From NCBI GenBank assembly GCA_035384605.1, contig DAOOIV010000013.1, forward strand, positions 13,134 through 77,133: a stretch of DNA of 64,000 nt, in the 5' to 3' direction. A program made the translations under genes and the position numbers. Positions within the stretch are counted from its first letter, which is position 1. Every line of letters starts with the position of its first letter. The notes beneath the pieces were generated by a model. It was not told the origin of the DNA and ran no database searches. It saw only the letters and a program-made list of their open reading frames with translations. The DNA is from Phycisphaerae bacterium (GTDB taxonomy: Bacteria > Planctomycetota > Phycisphaerae > UBA1845 > PWPN01). Positions 10,201 to 17,372 of this stretch are shown piece after piece.

Positions 10201-10721
10201 CAACCCGAACCGACACGGGCGGCCAGGGCATCGATGATGCCAATGCCTTCGATCTGTCCAACACCGACACCCTGCCGGACAACCCGAGCCGGTTCGCCAC
10301 GCTGAGCTTGACCGGAGTGACACCAGGGACGGTCAAGGTGTTTCTCTGCGTGGGCGGTCTGGGAATAGCCGACAGCGGCGACGGTGCCGTCGTGTGGCTC
10401 GGATTCAATAACGGGCAGACCACGCCGGAGAACACGAACATCGGCGGCAACGTATTTGGCTTGTGCTCGTCGGTTCCCGAGGCGACCATCCACGTGTCGG
10501 CCCCTGTGCCGGGCGATTTCGACTTCGACACCGACGTGGACCAGGAGGATTTCGGCCATTTGCAGGAGTGCCTCAACGGCTCGACCGTGCCGCAGACCGA
10601 GCCTCGCTGCAATGACGCCTCGCTGGACGGCGATGAGTTCGTCGATGAGGCGGACATGAGGGTCTTTTTGAGCTGTCTGTCGGGTGCCGGCGTGCCCGGC
10701 AATCCGGATTGCGCGGGCTGA
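7275..10721 (+). CDS. Secreted alpha-amylase family (GH13) protein with two dockerin-like modules
   Basis: 1148 residues from ATG 7275, chosen because it begins a signal peptide (MARRWTTRSMACSACLALVSAAVGQG) with GGAG upstream; a TTG at 7188 would add 29 residues that do not look like protein. All four GH13 signatures are present: DLILNH (~113), GFRIDACKH with nucleophile Asp (~262), FGES with acid/base Glu (~300) and FVENHD (~380). So it should hydrolyse or transfer alpha-1,4-glucans. Beyond the barrel are Ig-like or sandwich regions, a first dockerin-like pair of EF-hand loops at ~819-871 (GDMNNDNRTNNRD, GDMNGNGLVDQDD) and a second, Cys-containing one at ~1078-1148 (DFDTDVDQEDFGHLQEC). Two such modules in one enzyme are unusual. 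It is paired with the preceding carbohydrate-binding-like protein. Confidence 0.9.
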   Translation: MARRWTTRSMACSACLALVSAAVGQGVPVTLQWFETSWQTIEDRTADAFIAGYGQVWTPPPSKAEGGTSNVGYAVFDRFDLGSPSGPTRYGTRAGFEAVVAEQNKAAIGTFIDLILNHNGFSSKDTPGFEATGDYPGFVVSGGPEGHGDFHAPGASCNSSPTTCWISNLADIGQEFNIAYIRHPVTSGDPQNIPAGTAYDRPSPNNRQFYSDNDLPANSIGIHPFNTSNPMAGDPVAENATGLLLRYCRWLIEVVGVDGFRIDACKHTPDWFWRDFYDRHVWLRGKPDLSGAPTTPLSFGESILGNPEIAAFVCKGTTGNCNTSGGVTGNRDALDFPLYYAIHDMLSQNGFGNWSSVVNASFDGYFDGNANNGDFGVTFVENHDAGQPLPSPGLLAYAYLLTRAGLPIVYYQAGEFGSVSFPRPSRSDPLGNDDSYLTTLVDVHNEYARGSYLERWIDGDVLIYERDNACLVGLNDRHDNGYDQRTVQTSFTAGTRLKELTGNATDVAVDPTNAIWDVITVDAGGQATIRVPRNRNVNGDWHGRGYVVYGPVNPDGDLFVTPVAETIPADSPSKPNGTRRLTPIDVITADQFEVRLETVDADPLDPAEDDLALLRMDMGMDINGNGYIDSLDPGFVGYGYEHFLTESVSLESGGVDIGGVQKGLYRQIIDATSLSEGRHYLGVIAFRSRPAGSPPIFETWRKVILIDRLAPTMTLADPPPGTPITSSMYQIAVRSPDRTATRVHLFLDQQPGTDVVALAEAGQGLATQTDRDTFARTFTGMNEGHHRLDVVAYEPTRAEPGVTTITGILVQINGFDGLGDMNNDNRTNNRDIFSFVQMAGAGNQFSPAGDMNGNGLVDQDDVPLFADRMYGAGLPQGPGHEATASGGSQISTGQSFFWLQEEAAFSRLGSVTNPDVQLVAGRSVPLYLWFNKATAPLGFDGISFDVRLRSDDGGSAQASISIDEPPGRWYGATAGTTRTDTGGQGIDDANAFDLSNTDTLPDNPSRFATLSLTGVTPGTVKVFLCVGGLGIADSGDGAVVWLGFNNGQTTPENTNIGGNVFGLCSSVPEATIHVSAPVPGDFDFDTDVDQEDFGHLQECLNGSTVPQTEPRCNDASLDGDEFVDEADMRVFLSCLSGAGVPGNPDCAG

Positions 10722-10949
10722 ACACCGGGGGCCGGTTTGAGATTCGGACGCAGTTTGTATCTCATGTTGGCGAGCGAAACCTGCCGGCAATCGCGATTCT
10801 GCGAACAGGGAGCACGTTTCCCAGGGCGAGAGCCTCCACGTCGCCTGCGGGGGACGTCCGGAACGGCCGATGGGCGTCGCGGCTTGTTTTGCGCCGCGGT
10901 CCTTCGTGGTATGATCCCTCGCCGAGTTTCTGTTATGGAGACCACAGGC

Positions 10950-11474
10950 ATGACCGACCGGGAACTGTTTGACGCAGTGGCGGCGGCGGCTTTGCTGCGA
11001 GGCGATTTCACCCTTCGCTCGGGCCGCAAGAGCAAGTATTACCTTGACAAGTATCTGTTCGAGGCCGAACCGAAGATCCTTCGCGAGCTGGGCGAGCGAT
11101 TCGCCGGACATATCAGTCCTCAGACAACACGGATCGCGGGCGCAGAACTCGGCGGCGTGGCTCTGGCCGCCTCCACCTCGATGGCCTCAGGCTTGCCGTT
11201 CGTGATCATCCGCAACGCCAAGAAGGACTATGGCACGAAGAAGATGTACGAAGGCAAGATCGAGAAAGGCGACCTCATTCTCCTGGTCGAGGATGTCGCC
11301 ACCACCGGCGGCCAGGTGCTCGAGGCAGCCAAGACCATCACCGAGGCCGGGGCGACCGTCGAGAAGATCGTGGCGGTGATCGACCGCCAGGAAGGTGCCC
11401 GTGAGAACATCGAAGGCGCCGGTTTCGTCTTCGAGGCTCTGATGACCAAGACGGATTTAGGGATTGATGAGTAG
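10950..11474 (+). CDS. pyrE: Orotate phosphoribosyltransferase
   Basis: 174 residues. PyrE joins orotate to PRPP, giving orotidine 5'-phosphate, in pyrimidine synthesis in the cytoplasm. The N-terminal LLRGDFTLRSGRKSKYYLDKY is the orotate-site signature (FxLxSGxxSxxYxD), and LVEDVATTGG at ~111-120 is the PRPP-binding loop. ATG 10950 was chosen because GGAG lies nine bases upstream; an ATG at 10935 is possible and would add five residues. The length suits the short form of the family. No other pyrimidine gene adjoins it; pyrK lies about 28 kb away in this window. Confidence 0.93.
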   Translation: MTDRELFDAVAAAALLRGDFTLRSGRKSKYYLDKYLFEAEPKILRELGERFAGHISPQTTRIAGAELGGVALAASTSMASGLPFVIIRNAKKDYGTKKMYEGKIEKGDLILLVEDVATTGGQVLEAAKTITEAGATVEKIVAVIDRQEGARENIEGAGFVFEALMTKTDLGIDE

Positions 11475-11598
11475 ACAAGAAGCTGCTCGCTCTCGGCCGT
11501 CGGCCATGAGTCAGGATGGTACCCACGGTATGTGTCCCTGACCGCGAAAGCCAAGAGAGTTTGCAGGTTGCCCCGTCGGCGGCAGCAGGCGGACGTAA

Positions 11599-11985
11599 TC
11601 ATGGCTCGGCGAATCCTATGCCGAGCGGTCGCGATGCCGAGGTTTTTCGGTCCGGTTTCCGTTTCAGGAGGGCTTCCGGGCTCATCAGGCCGAACAGCGG
11701 CATTGCGGTCATATCCCAGAACGCCTCCCGGCGGGCCTGCTCCGGGGGATCGCTCCTGAGCTTCGGCTGTTCCAGCGTTTGCCTGTAGCCGCGATAACAG
11801 ATTTCCGCTTCCCATCCCATTTCGTAAAAGCGCAACGCCGCCGCTTGGGAAGCCTCTCGACGATCCTCTCGCAGGCCTTCATGAGACTGCATCGCAGAGC
11901 CGCATCCGTCTCCCACATCATCAGCATCGCGGTCAGGACCAGATACTCCACCGACCACCGTCCGGCCTTCGGGCGCCATTGCTTT
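11599..11985 (-). pseudogene. Relic of an IS4-type transposase with its catalytic core deleted
   Basis: Two frames on the minus strand carry recognisable ends of an IS4-family DDE transposase. At about 11978-11835 one frame reads WRPKAGRWSVEYLVLTAMLM and then MWETDAAL, like the N-terminal region. At about 11832-11660 another frame reads RFYEMGWEAEICYRGYRQTL followed by LRSDPPEQARREAFW, the C-terminal part of the DDE domain. The roughly 200-300 residues expected between them, including the catalytic aspartates, are missing and the halves are out of frame. No terminal inverted repeats or target duplication were seen. It is non-functional. Confidence 0.6.
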
Positions 11986-12267
11986 CGGCCCGTCTCCCGT
12001 CCTTCCAGCGACGAAGAAGGGGAGGCGGAAGATGGAGTCTGACGGCCCACAGCAAAGCTTGCCGATGTGAAGACCGAACAACCCTTTGCTCGTGCGTGCG
12101 CGAGTACATGCCGCGCCTTCTTGTTGACGTTCTTGTCGCGCGAGAAGAAAACCATCGGCAAGGAGGCCGCTCTCTCTACTCCTTGTCTTCATCTACATCA
12201 CGAGGCACGGCGGCCAACAGCCTTATGGAGCAAGCTGATTGCCGACCGGTGAAAGCTGACGGCTCCC

Positions 12268-13152
12268 TCATTTCGCCGCCAGGCACACCTTTTCCGGCAC
12301 GACATCCACCGGGTAGTACCGGTGGACGAGCCGGTCCCTGTACACCTCGACGATCCGCAAACCGGAGGGGTCTTTTCGGAGCGGTTTACCGATCGGGCCG
12401 GTTGAGACGATCTCCATCCGGCCGTGTCGGGTGATGCTGTCGCCGTGGCGATGGCCGCAGAAGACGGCCGAGACGCCGGCCTGCGTCAACCAATCGAGAT
12501 ACCGGCCTCGACGCGATAGGGGAATGTTCTCATAGGCGTCCGGTTCGTCGGCCGTCTTGTTGAACCACGGATGGTGCTGGAAGACGATGCGGTGGACCGG
12601 CCGTGGCTGTTGCGGGTCGGTCAGCTCGTGCCGGAGCCACGTTTCCTGCCGCTCCATTTCCTCCGGCGCCTTGGACGGGTCGTGGATCAGTGTGGTGTTG
12701 ATGACCACGAAGCGGCATCCGCCGTGGTTGAAGGCGTACCAGTCTGAGCCGAACCGTTGCCGGTAGCGTTCAAGGCCGGCGGGAGTGGGCGTGTTCTCGA
12801 CGTCGTGATTGCCCGAGACGAGATGCAGGGGAATGCCGGGGTCCAGTCGGCCGGCAACACGCAGGAACTCGGCGGCTTGGCCTTCGTCGCCCGGCCTGTT
12901 GATCAGATCGCCGCAGATGACCACGAACGCCGGCCGTAAGCGGTTGGCATGATCGAGAGCCTGGCTGAAGAGAGCCGTCTCCTTCTCGACGTCCTTGTCG
13001 CCGGAGAACATCCCGAACTGCGGGTCGGCCATTTGGATGAAAAAGAACGGGCCCTGCCAGCGAGCCTGCGGATCTGTCACGCAGCCGATGAGGGGGGAGA
13101 GAAACAGAATAAGGATGGCTGCCCACTTCGAACGTGTAGTGCATTCTGTCAT
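12268..13152 (-). CDS. Calcineurin-like metallophosphoesterase lipoprotein, CPPED1-like
   Basis: 294 residues with a lipoprotein signal (ILILFLSPLIGC, lipobox Cys ~24), so probably membrane-anchored outside the cytoplasm. The metallophosphoesterase metal ligands appear in order: ADPQFG (~43), GDLINRPGD (~81), GNHDVE (~114), QHHPW (~196) and GHRHGD (~234). The first motif has DPQ instead of the usual DxH, as in the CPPED1/CSTP1 branch. The family hydrolyses phosphoesters; the natural substrate is unknown. Start at 13152 has AGGGA about eight bases upstream. The membrane-protein gene 13216-13824 ends 63 bases upstream on the same strand and could be cotranscribed. Confidence 0.85.
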   Translation of the reverse strand: MTECTTRSKWAAILILFLSPLIGCVTDPQARWQGPFFFIQMADPQFGMFSGDKDVEKETALFSQALDHANRLRPAFVVICGDLINRPGDEGQAAEFLRVAGRLDPGIPLHLVSGNHDVENTPTPAGLERYRQRFGSDWYAFNHGGCRFVVINTTLIHDPSKAPEEMERQETWLRHELTDPQQPRPVHRIVFQHHPWFNKTADEPDAYENIPLSRRGRYLDWLTQAGVSAVFCGHRHGDSITRHGRMEIVSTGPIGKPLRKDPSGLRIVEVYRDRLVHRYYPVDVVPEKVCLAAK

Positions 13153-13215
13153 TGCGAATTCCCTGTTGATCGAGATTGTCCCATTTCTCGCGGAGCGAGG
13201 AATGGGTGATCATGA

Positions 13216-13824
13216 CTACTCCACAAGACAACCGAAGGCAATCGAAAGGGTAGAGAGTGTCGCCCACGTTGTGAAGGCAATTGCCCCGACAATCGTCCCG
13301 CCACCCGGTCGTCTCAGGCAGTCAGCAATCCACAGGACACCCCAGGAGATCAGACACACGACGAACAGGCGATGTGGGGGCCAGATAAGCCCGTGTGGAC
13401 GCCGGCTTGTCTCCCATATGGCAATCTCAACCAGAGCATAGTACCCGCCGAGTAGCAATAACCCCGCGACCATGACCAAGCGGGGCATCGGGGCGCGGAC
13501 GGCATTTCGCAATCCTTTGACTGTCGGATAGAAGCGCAGGTCTCGTTTTGATGAAGCCCCGTGGATTCGTTGAACGCCCAGGTCAACTGTCACGATAACC
13601 GCCACGCCGACGCCAAACCGCAAGGCCCAAAAGAGAGCGTTCCGCGCCGCGTAGGTCAGCCACGTACCAGACACGTATACCGGGTGTGGTTGAGTGATTG
13701 CACTGTCAAGGATGAACAGGAGAAAGGTGGAACCAAAGTAACCAGCGACAACGATCCCCGCACGCAGGATCATCGGCCTCATCTTGGATTCAGTCATGTT
13801 CATGCGCCAAGCGGCAGGTGGCAT
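13216..13824 (-). CDS. Hypothetical integral membrane protein
   Basis: 202 residues with about four hydrophobic segments: residues ~21-42, ~63-86, ~113-133 and ~150-165, plus a hydrophobic C-terminus. I recognise no family. The annotated start gives MPPAAWRMNMTESKM; ATGs at 13803 and 13797 are as plausible because no clear Shine-Dalgarno sequence precedes any of them. It lies 63 bases upstream of the phosphoesterase lipoprotein on the same strand. A membrane location is the only supported statement. Confidence 0.6.
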   Translation of the reverse strand: MPPAAWRMNMTESKMRPMILRAGIVVAGYFGSTFLLFILDSAITQPHPVYVSGTWLTYAARNALFWALRFGVGVAVIVTVDLGVQRIHGASSKRDLRFYPTVKGLRNAVRAPMPRLVMVAGLLLLGGYYALVEIAIWETSRRPHGLIWPPHRLFVVCLISWGVLWIADCLRRPGGGTIVGAIAFTTWATLSTLSIAFGCLVE

Positions 13825-13878
13825 GGGTTTTGCCCGACGTCATGCCGGTCGCGAGATCCTGGGTCTCGGCCGGCATGC

Positions 13879-14112
13879 TTACTCTTCACCAATCCCGAAC
13901 GCCTGAGCATCGTCACGTCGGTCCTTCAAAGCTCGATCGAGGATCCGACGCATCTGGTGTTCAACCTCGTCAACGTTCCGTTTGTCTGCGGGCAGTGTCA
14001 TCCAGCAAAAGTGGATCGCTTGGCGGATTTGCTGGTCAATCTGCCCAGGGCCAAACATGCTTCGAAACTTGTCAGCAGCGTCGGGGTCATCCTGCGAGAA
14101 GGCTGCCATCAT
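13879..14112 (-). CDS. Small conserved-looking cytoplasmic protein
   Basis: 77 residues, rich in charged residues and predicted helical: MMAAFSQDDPDAADKFRSMF at the N-terminus, then GPGQIDQQIRQAIHFCWMTL and a heptad-like EVEHQMRRILDRALKD. It has a good ribosome binding site (AAGGAAG, about 14118-14124) before tandem ATGs at 14112 and 14109. The frame stays open further upstream, but that part is antisense to the lipoprotein gene at 14438 and has no coding character. I associate this short type with planctomycetes but know no function. Confidence 0.65.
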   Translation of the reverse strand: MMAAFSQDDPDAADKFRSMFGPGQIDQQIRQAIHFCWMTLPADKRNVDEVEHQMRRILDRALKDRRDDAQAFGIGEE

Positions 14113-14437
14113 GGTCAACTTCCTTCGTGGGTGTGCGGATGACTGTGCAATCCCGCAGATCGGGCTCTGCCCGCTGCCGACGATAACAGTGCCCGGGATA
14201 AGGGGATAATGAGCTTTGTCGGGGCGCAGGTCAAGTGGTACTAAACCGTCGGCGCGTCTGAAGCCGATGCTTATGGTATCCTGCGAGCGGGCGTATGGGC
14301 CCCGGCCGGTCCGGGGAGGGGCACCTACCCCCGGCAATGGCTTTTTCTGGGCGTTTGCGTTAAGATTCCCGCTGACTTCGAACCGCCGGCCTTTCGCCGG
14401 CCGGGCTTCGCGGCCGATGCCTTCGAGGACCTGCGAT
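14113..14437. other. Divergent intergenic region
   Basis: 325 bases between a minus-strand small gene and a plus-strand lipoprotein gene, so it should hold two promoters. A GC hairpin (GCCGG, loop, CCGGC) lies near 14380-14405. I saw no clear -35/-10 pair and no gene. Confidence 0.4.
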
Positions 14438-15193
14438 ATGACAAAACGCCTTCTCACGGTGTCTGCGCTTCTGGCAGCAGGATGCCAGATGACACCGATC
14501 CCGGTCTCCGTTGAGAAATTCAATGAGCAGGCCAAACAGGACGTTCCCGTTCTCGAGCCTGTCTTGAAGGAGGGCGACATCATCTTCCGCCTCAGTCGCA
14601 CCCCGCTGGCCGGCGGTCTTGTTGACTTCAGCAAGGTGGTCGCGGAGGCGACTGAGAGCGACCTCTCCCACGCCGCGCTCGTCTATCGCGTTGCTCCCGA
14701 TGGCATCATCCTGGTCGACGTCTCGCCCGTGGGGATCTCGCGGCGATACCTGGTCGACTGGTACCAAGATGGCACGTGGAATACGGTCGTGCGGCGGCTC
14801 CGGCCCGAGTATCAGTATCTCGTCCCGCTCGTGCTGGCCGAGGTTGACAGGCTCATCGCCGAGGATGTCCTCTACGATCAGAAGTTCATTCCCGACGACG
14901 ACCGTTTCTACTGCACCGAGTTTATCGACCACTGTTTCCGGGTTGCCGGACGGCCCTTGGCTCCGCGGATACGCATCAAGGATTTTCCAAATAACGGTCT
15001 CGTGATGTACATCGGCTGCGCGATCGGTGGCATCGACATGAACAACGAGGTCGTGGTGGCCGGCAATCAACGAATTGGCCTCTTTTCCTCGTCCATGTTG
15101 GAGACCGTGATCGACCTGCGTACCTCGCCGCCGACCGCGAGCCCTCGCCCTGATCCGGTGCTGACTTCCTATCGTCCGGTGCCTTGGCCTTGA
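14438..15193 (+). CDS. YiiX-like permuted papain-fold (NlpC/P60-type) lipoprotein
   Basis: 251 residues from ATG 14438, with GAGGA about eight bases upstream and a lipoprotein signal (LLTVSALLAAGC, Cys ~16). The features fit the YiiX/DUF830 circularly permuted NlpC/P60 group: KEGDIIFR (~45), a catalytic-type His in SDLSHAALVYR (~73) and a catalytic-type Cys in FYCTEFIDH (~154). Permuted NlpC/P60 proteins cleave peptide, amide or ester bonds; in bacteria the substrates are often cell-wall peptides or lipids. Activity is inferred from the conserved Cys and His. It may face the periplasm. The downstream gene on the opposite strand is another NlpC/P60-like protein. Confidence 0.8.
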   Translation: MTKRLLTVSALLAAGCQMTPIPVSVEKFNEQAKQDVPVLEPVLKEGDIIFRLSRTPLAGGLVDFSKVVAEATESDLSHAALVYRVAPDGIILVDVSPVGISRRYLVDWYQDGTWNTVVRRLRPEYQYLVPLVLAEVDRLIAEDVLYDQKFIPDDDRFYCTEFIDHCFRVAGRPLAPRIRIKDFPNNGLVMYIGCAIGGIDMNNEVVVAGNQRIGLFSSSMLETVIDLRTSPPTASPRPDPVLTSYRPVPWP

Positions 15194-15370
15194 GCCCGCA
15201 AGGCCGGTCGGAACGATTTGCATTTGCCTGCGGCAGCCGATCTCCGGGGCGGCTCGATCCATAGCCGCAACAACGATCAAAACCCGCGTGTGACGGACTT
15301 CGTCTACCTGTAATGGCCTCTTGGCTGGAGCTAATAGCTGATCGCTGACGGCTGATCGCCGGGGGCTTCC

Positions 15371-17197
15371 TCACGGCCTCTTCGCCCCAACGAAGCACTG
15401 ATCCCAATACTGCTCGTAGAGTCGGTCGCCCTTTTGGAGGCTGCTGATCTGCACGGCCGGCGGCGACGAATGAACGAAATGCGTCGAGCTGATCGCAATC
15501 CCCGTGTGGAAAATCTTGCCGTAATTGTCGAGGAAGTAGAGCCGGTCACCCGGCCGGATGGTATCGCGATACCAGCGCGTGGCCACCAGCTTGCCACTGA
15601 GGAACTGCTGCGTGGCGTCGCGGGCGATCGGCAGGCCGCTGCGATCAAAGAGATTGTTGACCATACCGCTGCAATCCAGCCCCAGAGGCGACCGCGCCCC
15701 AAACACATACGGAACATACAGCATTTCCAGCGCGGGCATGATCCGCGGTCGGGTCGTCGCGAAATCATCGATCACGCGGACCGAGCCGGATGGAACGACA
15801 GCAGCTTCACCCAAGGGGGTCCGGATGGAGATGTCCCAGGGCGTTTGTACGACCAGCGGCAGGCGCGCCCCGGCCGGGACTTGCGTTCCGCTGATCTCGA
15901 TGGTCTTCAGCACCGCCGCTTGCTTCGAGTTGAGCAAAGACTCGAACTGCGACGGCTCGATGATCCGAACCGCCTCCTGTCGGACCCAACCCCAATAGCC
16001 GTCGCTCGCGTGAACAAGGTACCAGCCGTCGCGGTGGTCGAGCAGCCAGAGAAGTTCACCGTATAGCAGTTGGGTCTGAACATTACCGAGATCCGACGGC
16101 CTGCTGTAGGTCCGCGCCGTCGAGACGGTCACGGCGGCAAACCTGTGCCCGTCGAGCCGCCCGTTCTCCGGCAGGCAACGCATCTCGTTGCGGACCCGTT
16201 CAATGCCGGCTCTCTTGAGTGCTCTTTCCAGTGTGCCGGCCAGAGCCGGCGCCGTCGTGGCTCCGCGCAGTACGACATCGCCTTCCTCGATGCTGACCTG
16301 CGGATTGAAATAGACCGTGGTTGCATCCGTCAGACTCGTCCGGCGAAACATGTCACAGAACCACGCGGCCTGCTCAAGGGGTAAATCTCCTGACGGCCGG
16401 ATGGTTTGGACGATGGTCATGATCCTGTCGGCTTCGGGACGCATCGGCCGCACCGCGCCCAGATCGACGGCCGACGGAGCGCTCTGCGGCCAGCGGGTCG
16501 AACGCGAAGCGGCCAGCGACTCGCGCCGCCCGGCCGCGAAAGTCGCGATGGCCCGGTAAAGACGCTCGGCCATGAGGCGATGGGGCGGCGGGGCGAAGCA
16601 CCGGGTCGCGGGTTGCGTCGCCGCCATCCGAATTCTGATCGCAGGCGCGTTGAGACCGGCAACGATGTCCGCGGGGCCGGCATGCCCCCCGAGCGAGTTT
16701 GCGACAGTCTCCGCAAATTGCTGTGACGGGGGTTCCGATGAAGCGGCTCGAACAATCAGCTTGGCACCGGCTTGTGCCCCGTTCTTAGCGGGAGGCTCAA
16801 GGATGACGCACAGGTCGCACTTGGCGGCGGAGGCGGTGCGGGCGAGGTCGGCGCGGTCGAGGGTGTCCGGGGAGGGGAGCAGGTCGGCATCGGTGCGGTA
16901 CATCGCCGGGATGCCGCTACCCCCCCGTACGAGGTGATAGAAGTAGCCGGCGGTGAGCAGGTTGAGGCGGTCCGTATCGTCTGGGCAACCGGCCCGCCGG
17001 GCCATCGGTGCAATGAGAACCACGAGCCTGTCGATTTCGCCCTGTTGCGGCTGCCAGTCGGGTTCGAATTCGCGGATGGCCTGGTCGATCACCGCGTCAA
17101 GCCGAGAATCGGCCCGCCCCGCACAGCCCAGGCTGACCGTGCATGACAACACGGCCAATGCCGATCCAAACCATCTCGTTCTCTTCGTATCGTTCAC
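15371..17197 (-). CDS. Lipoprotein with SH3-like domain and C-terminal NlpC/P60 peptidase domain
   Basis: 608 residues from GTG 17197, chosen for the GAGG just upstream and the lipoprotein signal that follows (ALAVLSCTVSLGC). The N-terminal ~220 residues loosely resemble a degenerate N-acetylmuramoyl-L-alanine amidase fold, which is a weak inference. An SH3-like segment follows (LLWLLDHRDGWYLVHASDGY, then WGWVRQEA). The C-terminal ~120 residues are NlpC/P60: LDCSGMVNNLF holds the nucleophile Cys, and KIFHTGIAISS with HFVHSSP holds the His. The family hydrolyses gamma-D-glutamyl bonds in peptidoglycan stem peptides, so a cell-wall role in the periplasm is likely. Confidence 0.82.
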   Translation of the reverse strand: MNDTKRTRWFGSALAVLSCTVSLGCAGRADSRLDAVIDQAIREFEPDWQPQQGEIDRLVVLIAPMARRAGCPDDTDRLNLLTAGYFYHLVRGGSGIPAMYRTDADLLPSPDTLDRADLARTASAAKCDLCVILEPPAKNGAQAGAKLIVRAASSEPPSQQFAETVANSLGGHAGPADIVAGLNAPAIRIRMAATQPATRCFAPPPHRLMAERLYRAIATFAAGRRESLAASRSTRWPQSAPSAVDLGAVRPMRPEADRIMTIVQTIRPSGDLPLEQAAWFCDMFRRTSLTDATTVYFNPQVSIEEGDVVLRGATTAPALAGTLERALKRAGIERVRNEMRCLPENGRLDGHRFAAVTVSTARTYSRPSDLGNVQTQLLYGELLWLLDHRDGWYLVHASDGYWGWVRQEAVRIIEPSQFESLLNSKQAAVLKTIEISGTQVPAGARLPLVVQTPWDISIRTPLGEAAVVPSGSVRVIDDFATTRPRIMPALEMLYVPYVFGARSPLGLDCSGMVNNLFDRSGLPIARDATQQFLSGKLVATRWYRDTIRPGDRLYFLDNYGKIFHTGIAISSTHFVHSSPPAVQISSLQKGDRLYEQYWDQCFVGAKRP

Positions 17198-17298
17198 AAG
17201 AACCTCGCTTGTTTTCCGAGACCGCACATGTGGGGGCCTTTGCCCCGGACCAATTGTCGTGATCGGGACTTTGTTGTCCAGGACGGATTCGGTTGACA

Positions 17299-17324
17299 CA
17301 TGCCCACGCAGAGCCGTGGGCATG
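17299..17324. repeat. REP-like hairpin, copy 1 (CATGCCCACG family)
   Basis: A perfect 10-bp inverted repeat, CATGCCCACG and CGTGGGCATG, with a six-base loop. It lies between two minus-strand genes. A near-identical hairpin occurs at 29220-29245, so it is a dispersed element rather than a one-off terminator; no T-run follows on either strand. Confidence 0.7.
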
Positions 17325-17372
17325 CCACCCGGTCTGAGAAACCTCGGTCATCCGTTGACGGGATGGCTGTCG

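Noticed and set aside
14113..14634. Upstream extension of the 77-residue minus-strand gene to a 251-codon frame
   Set aside because: The extension is antisense to the YiiX-like lipoprotein, while a good ribosome binding site and start mark ATG 14112.
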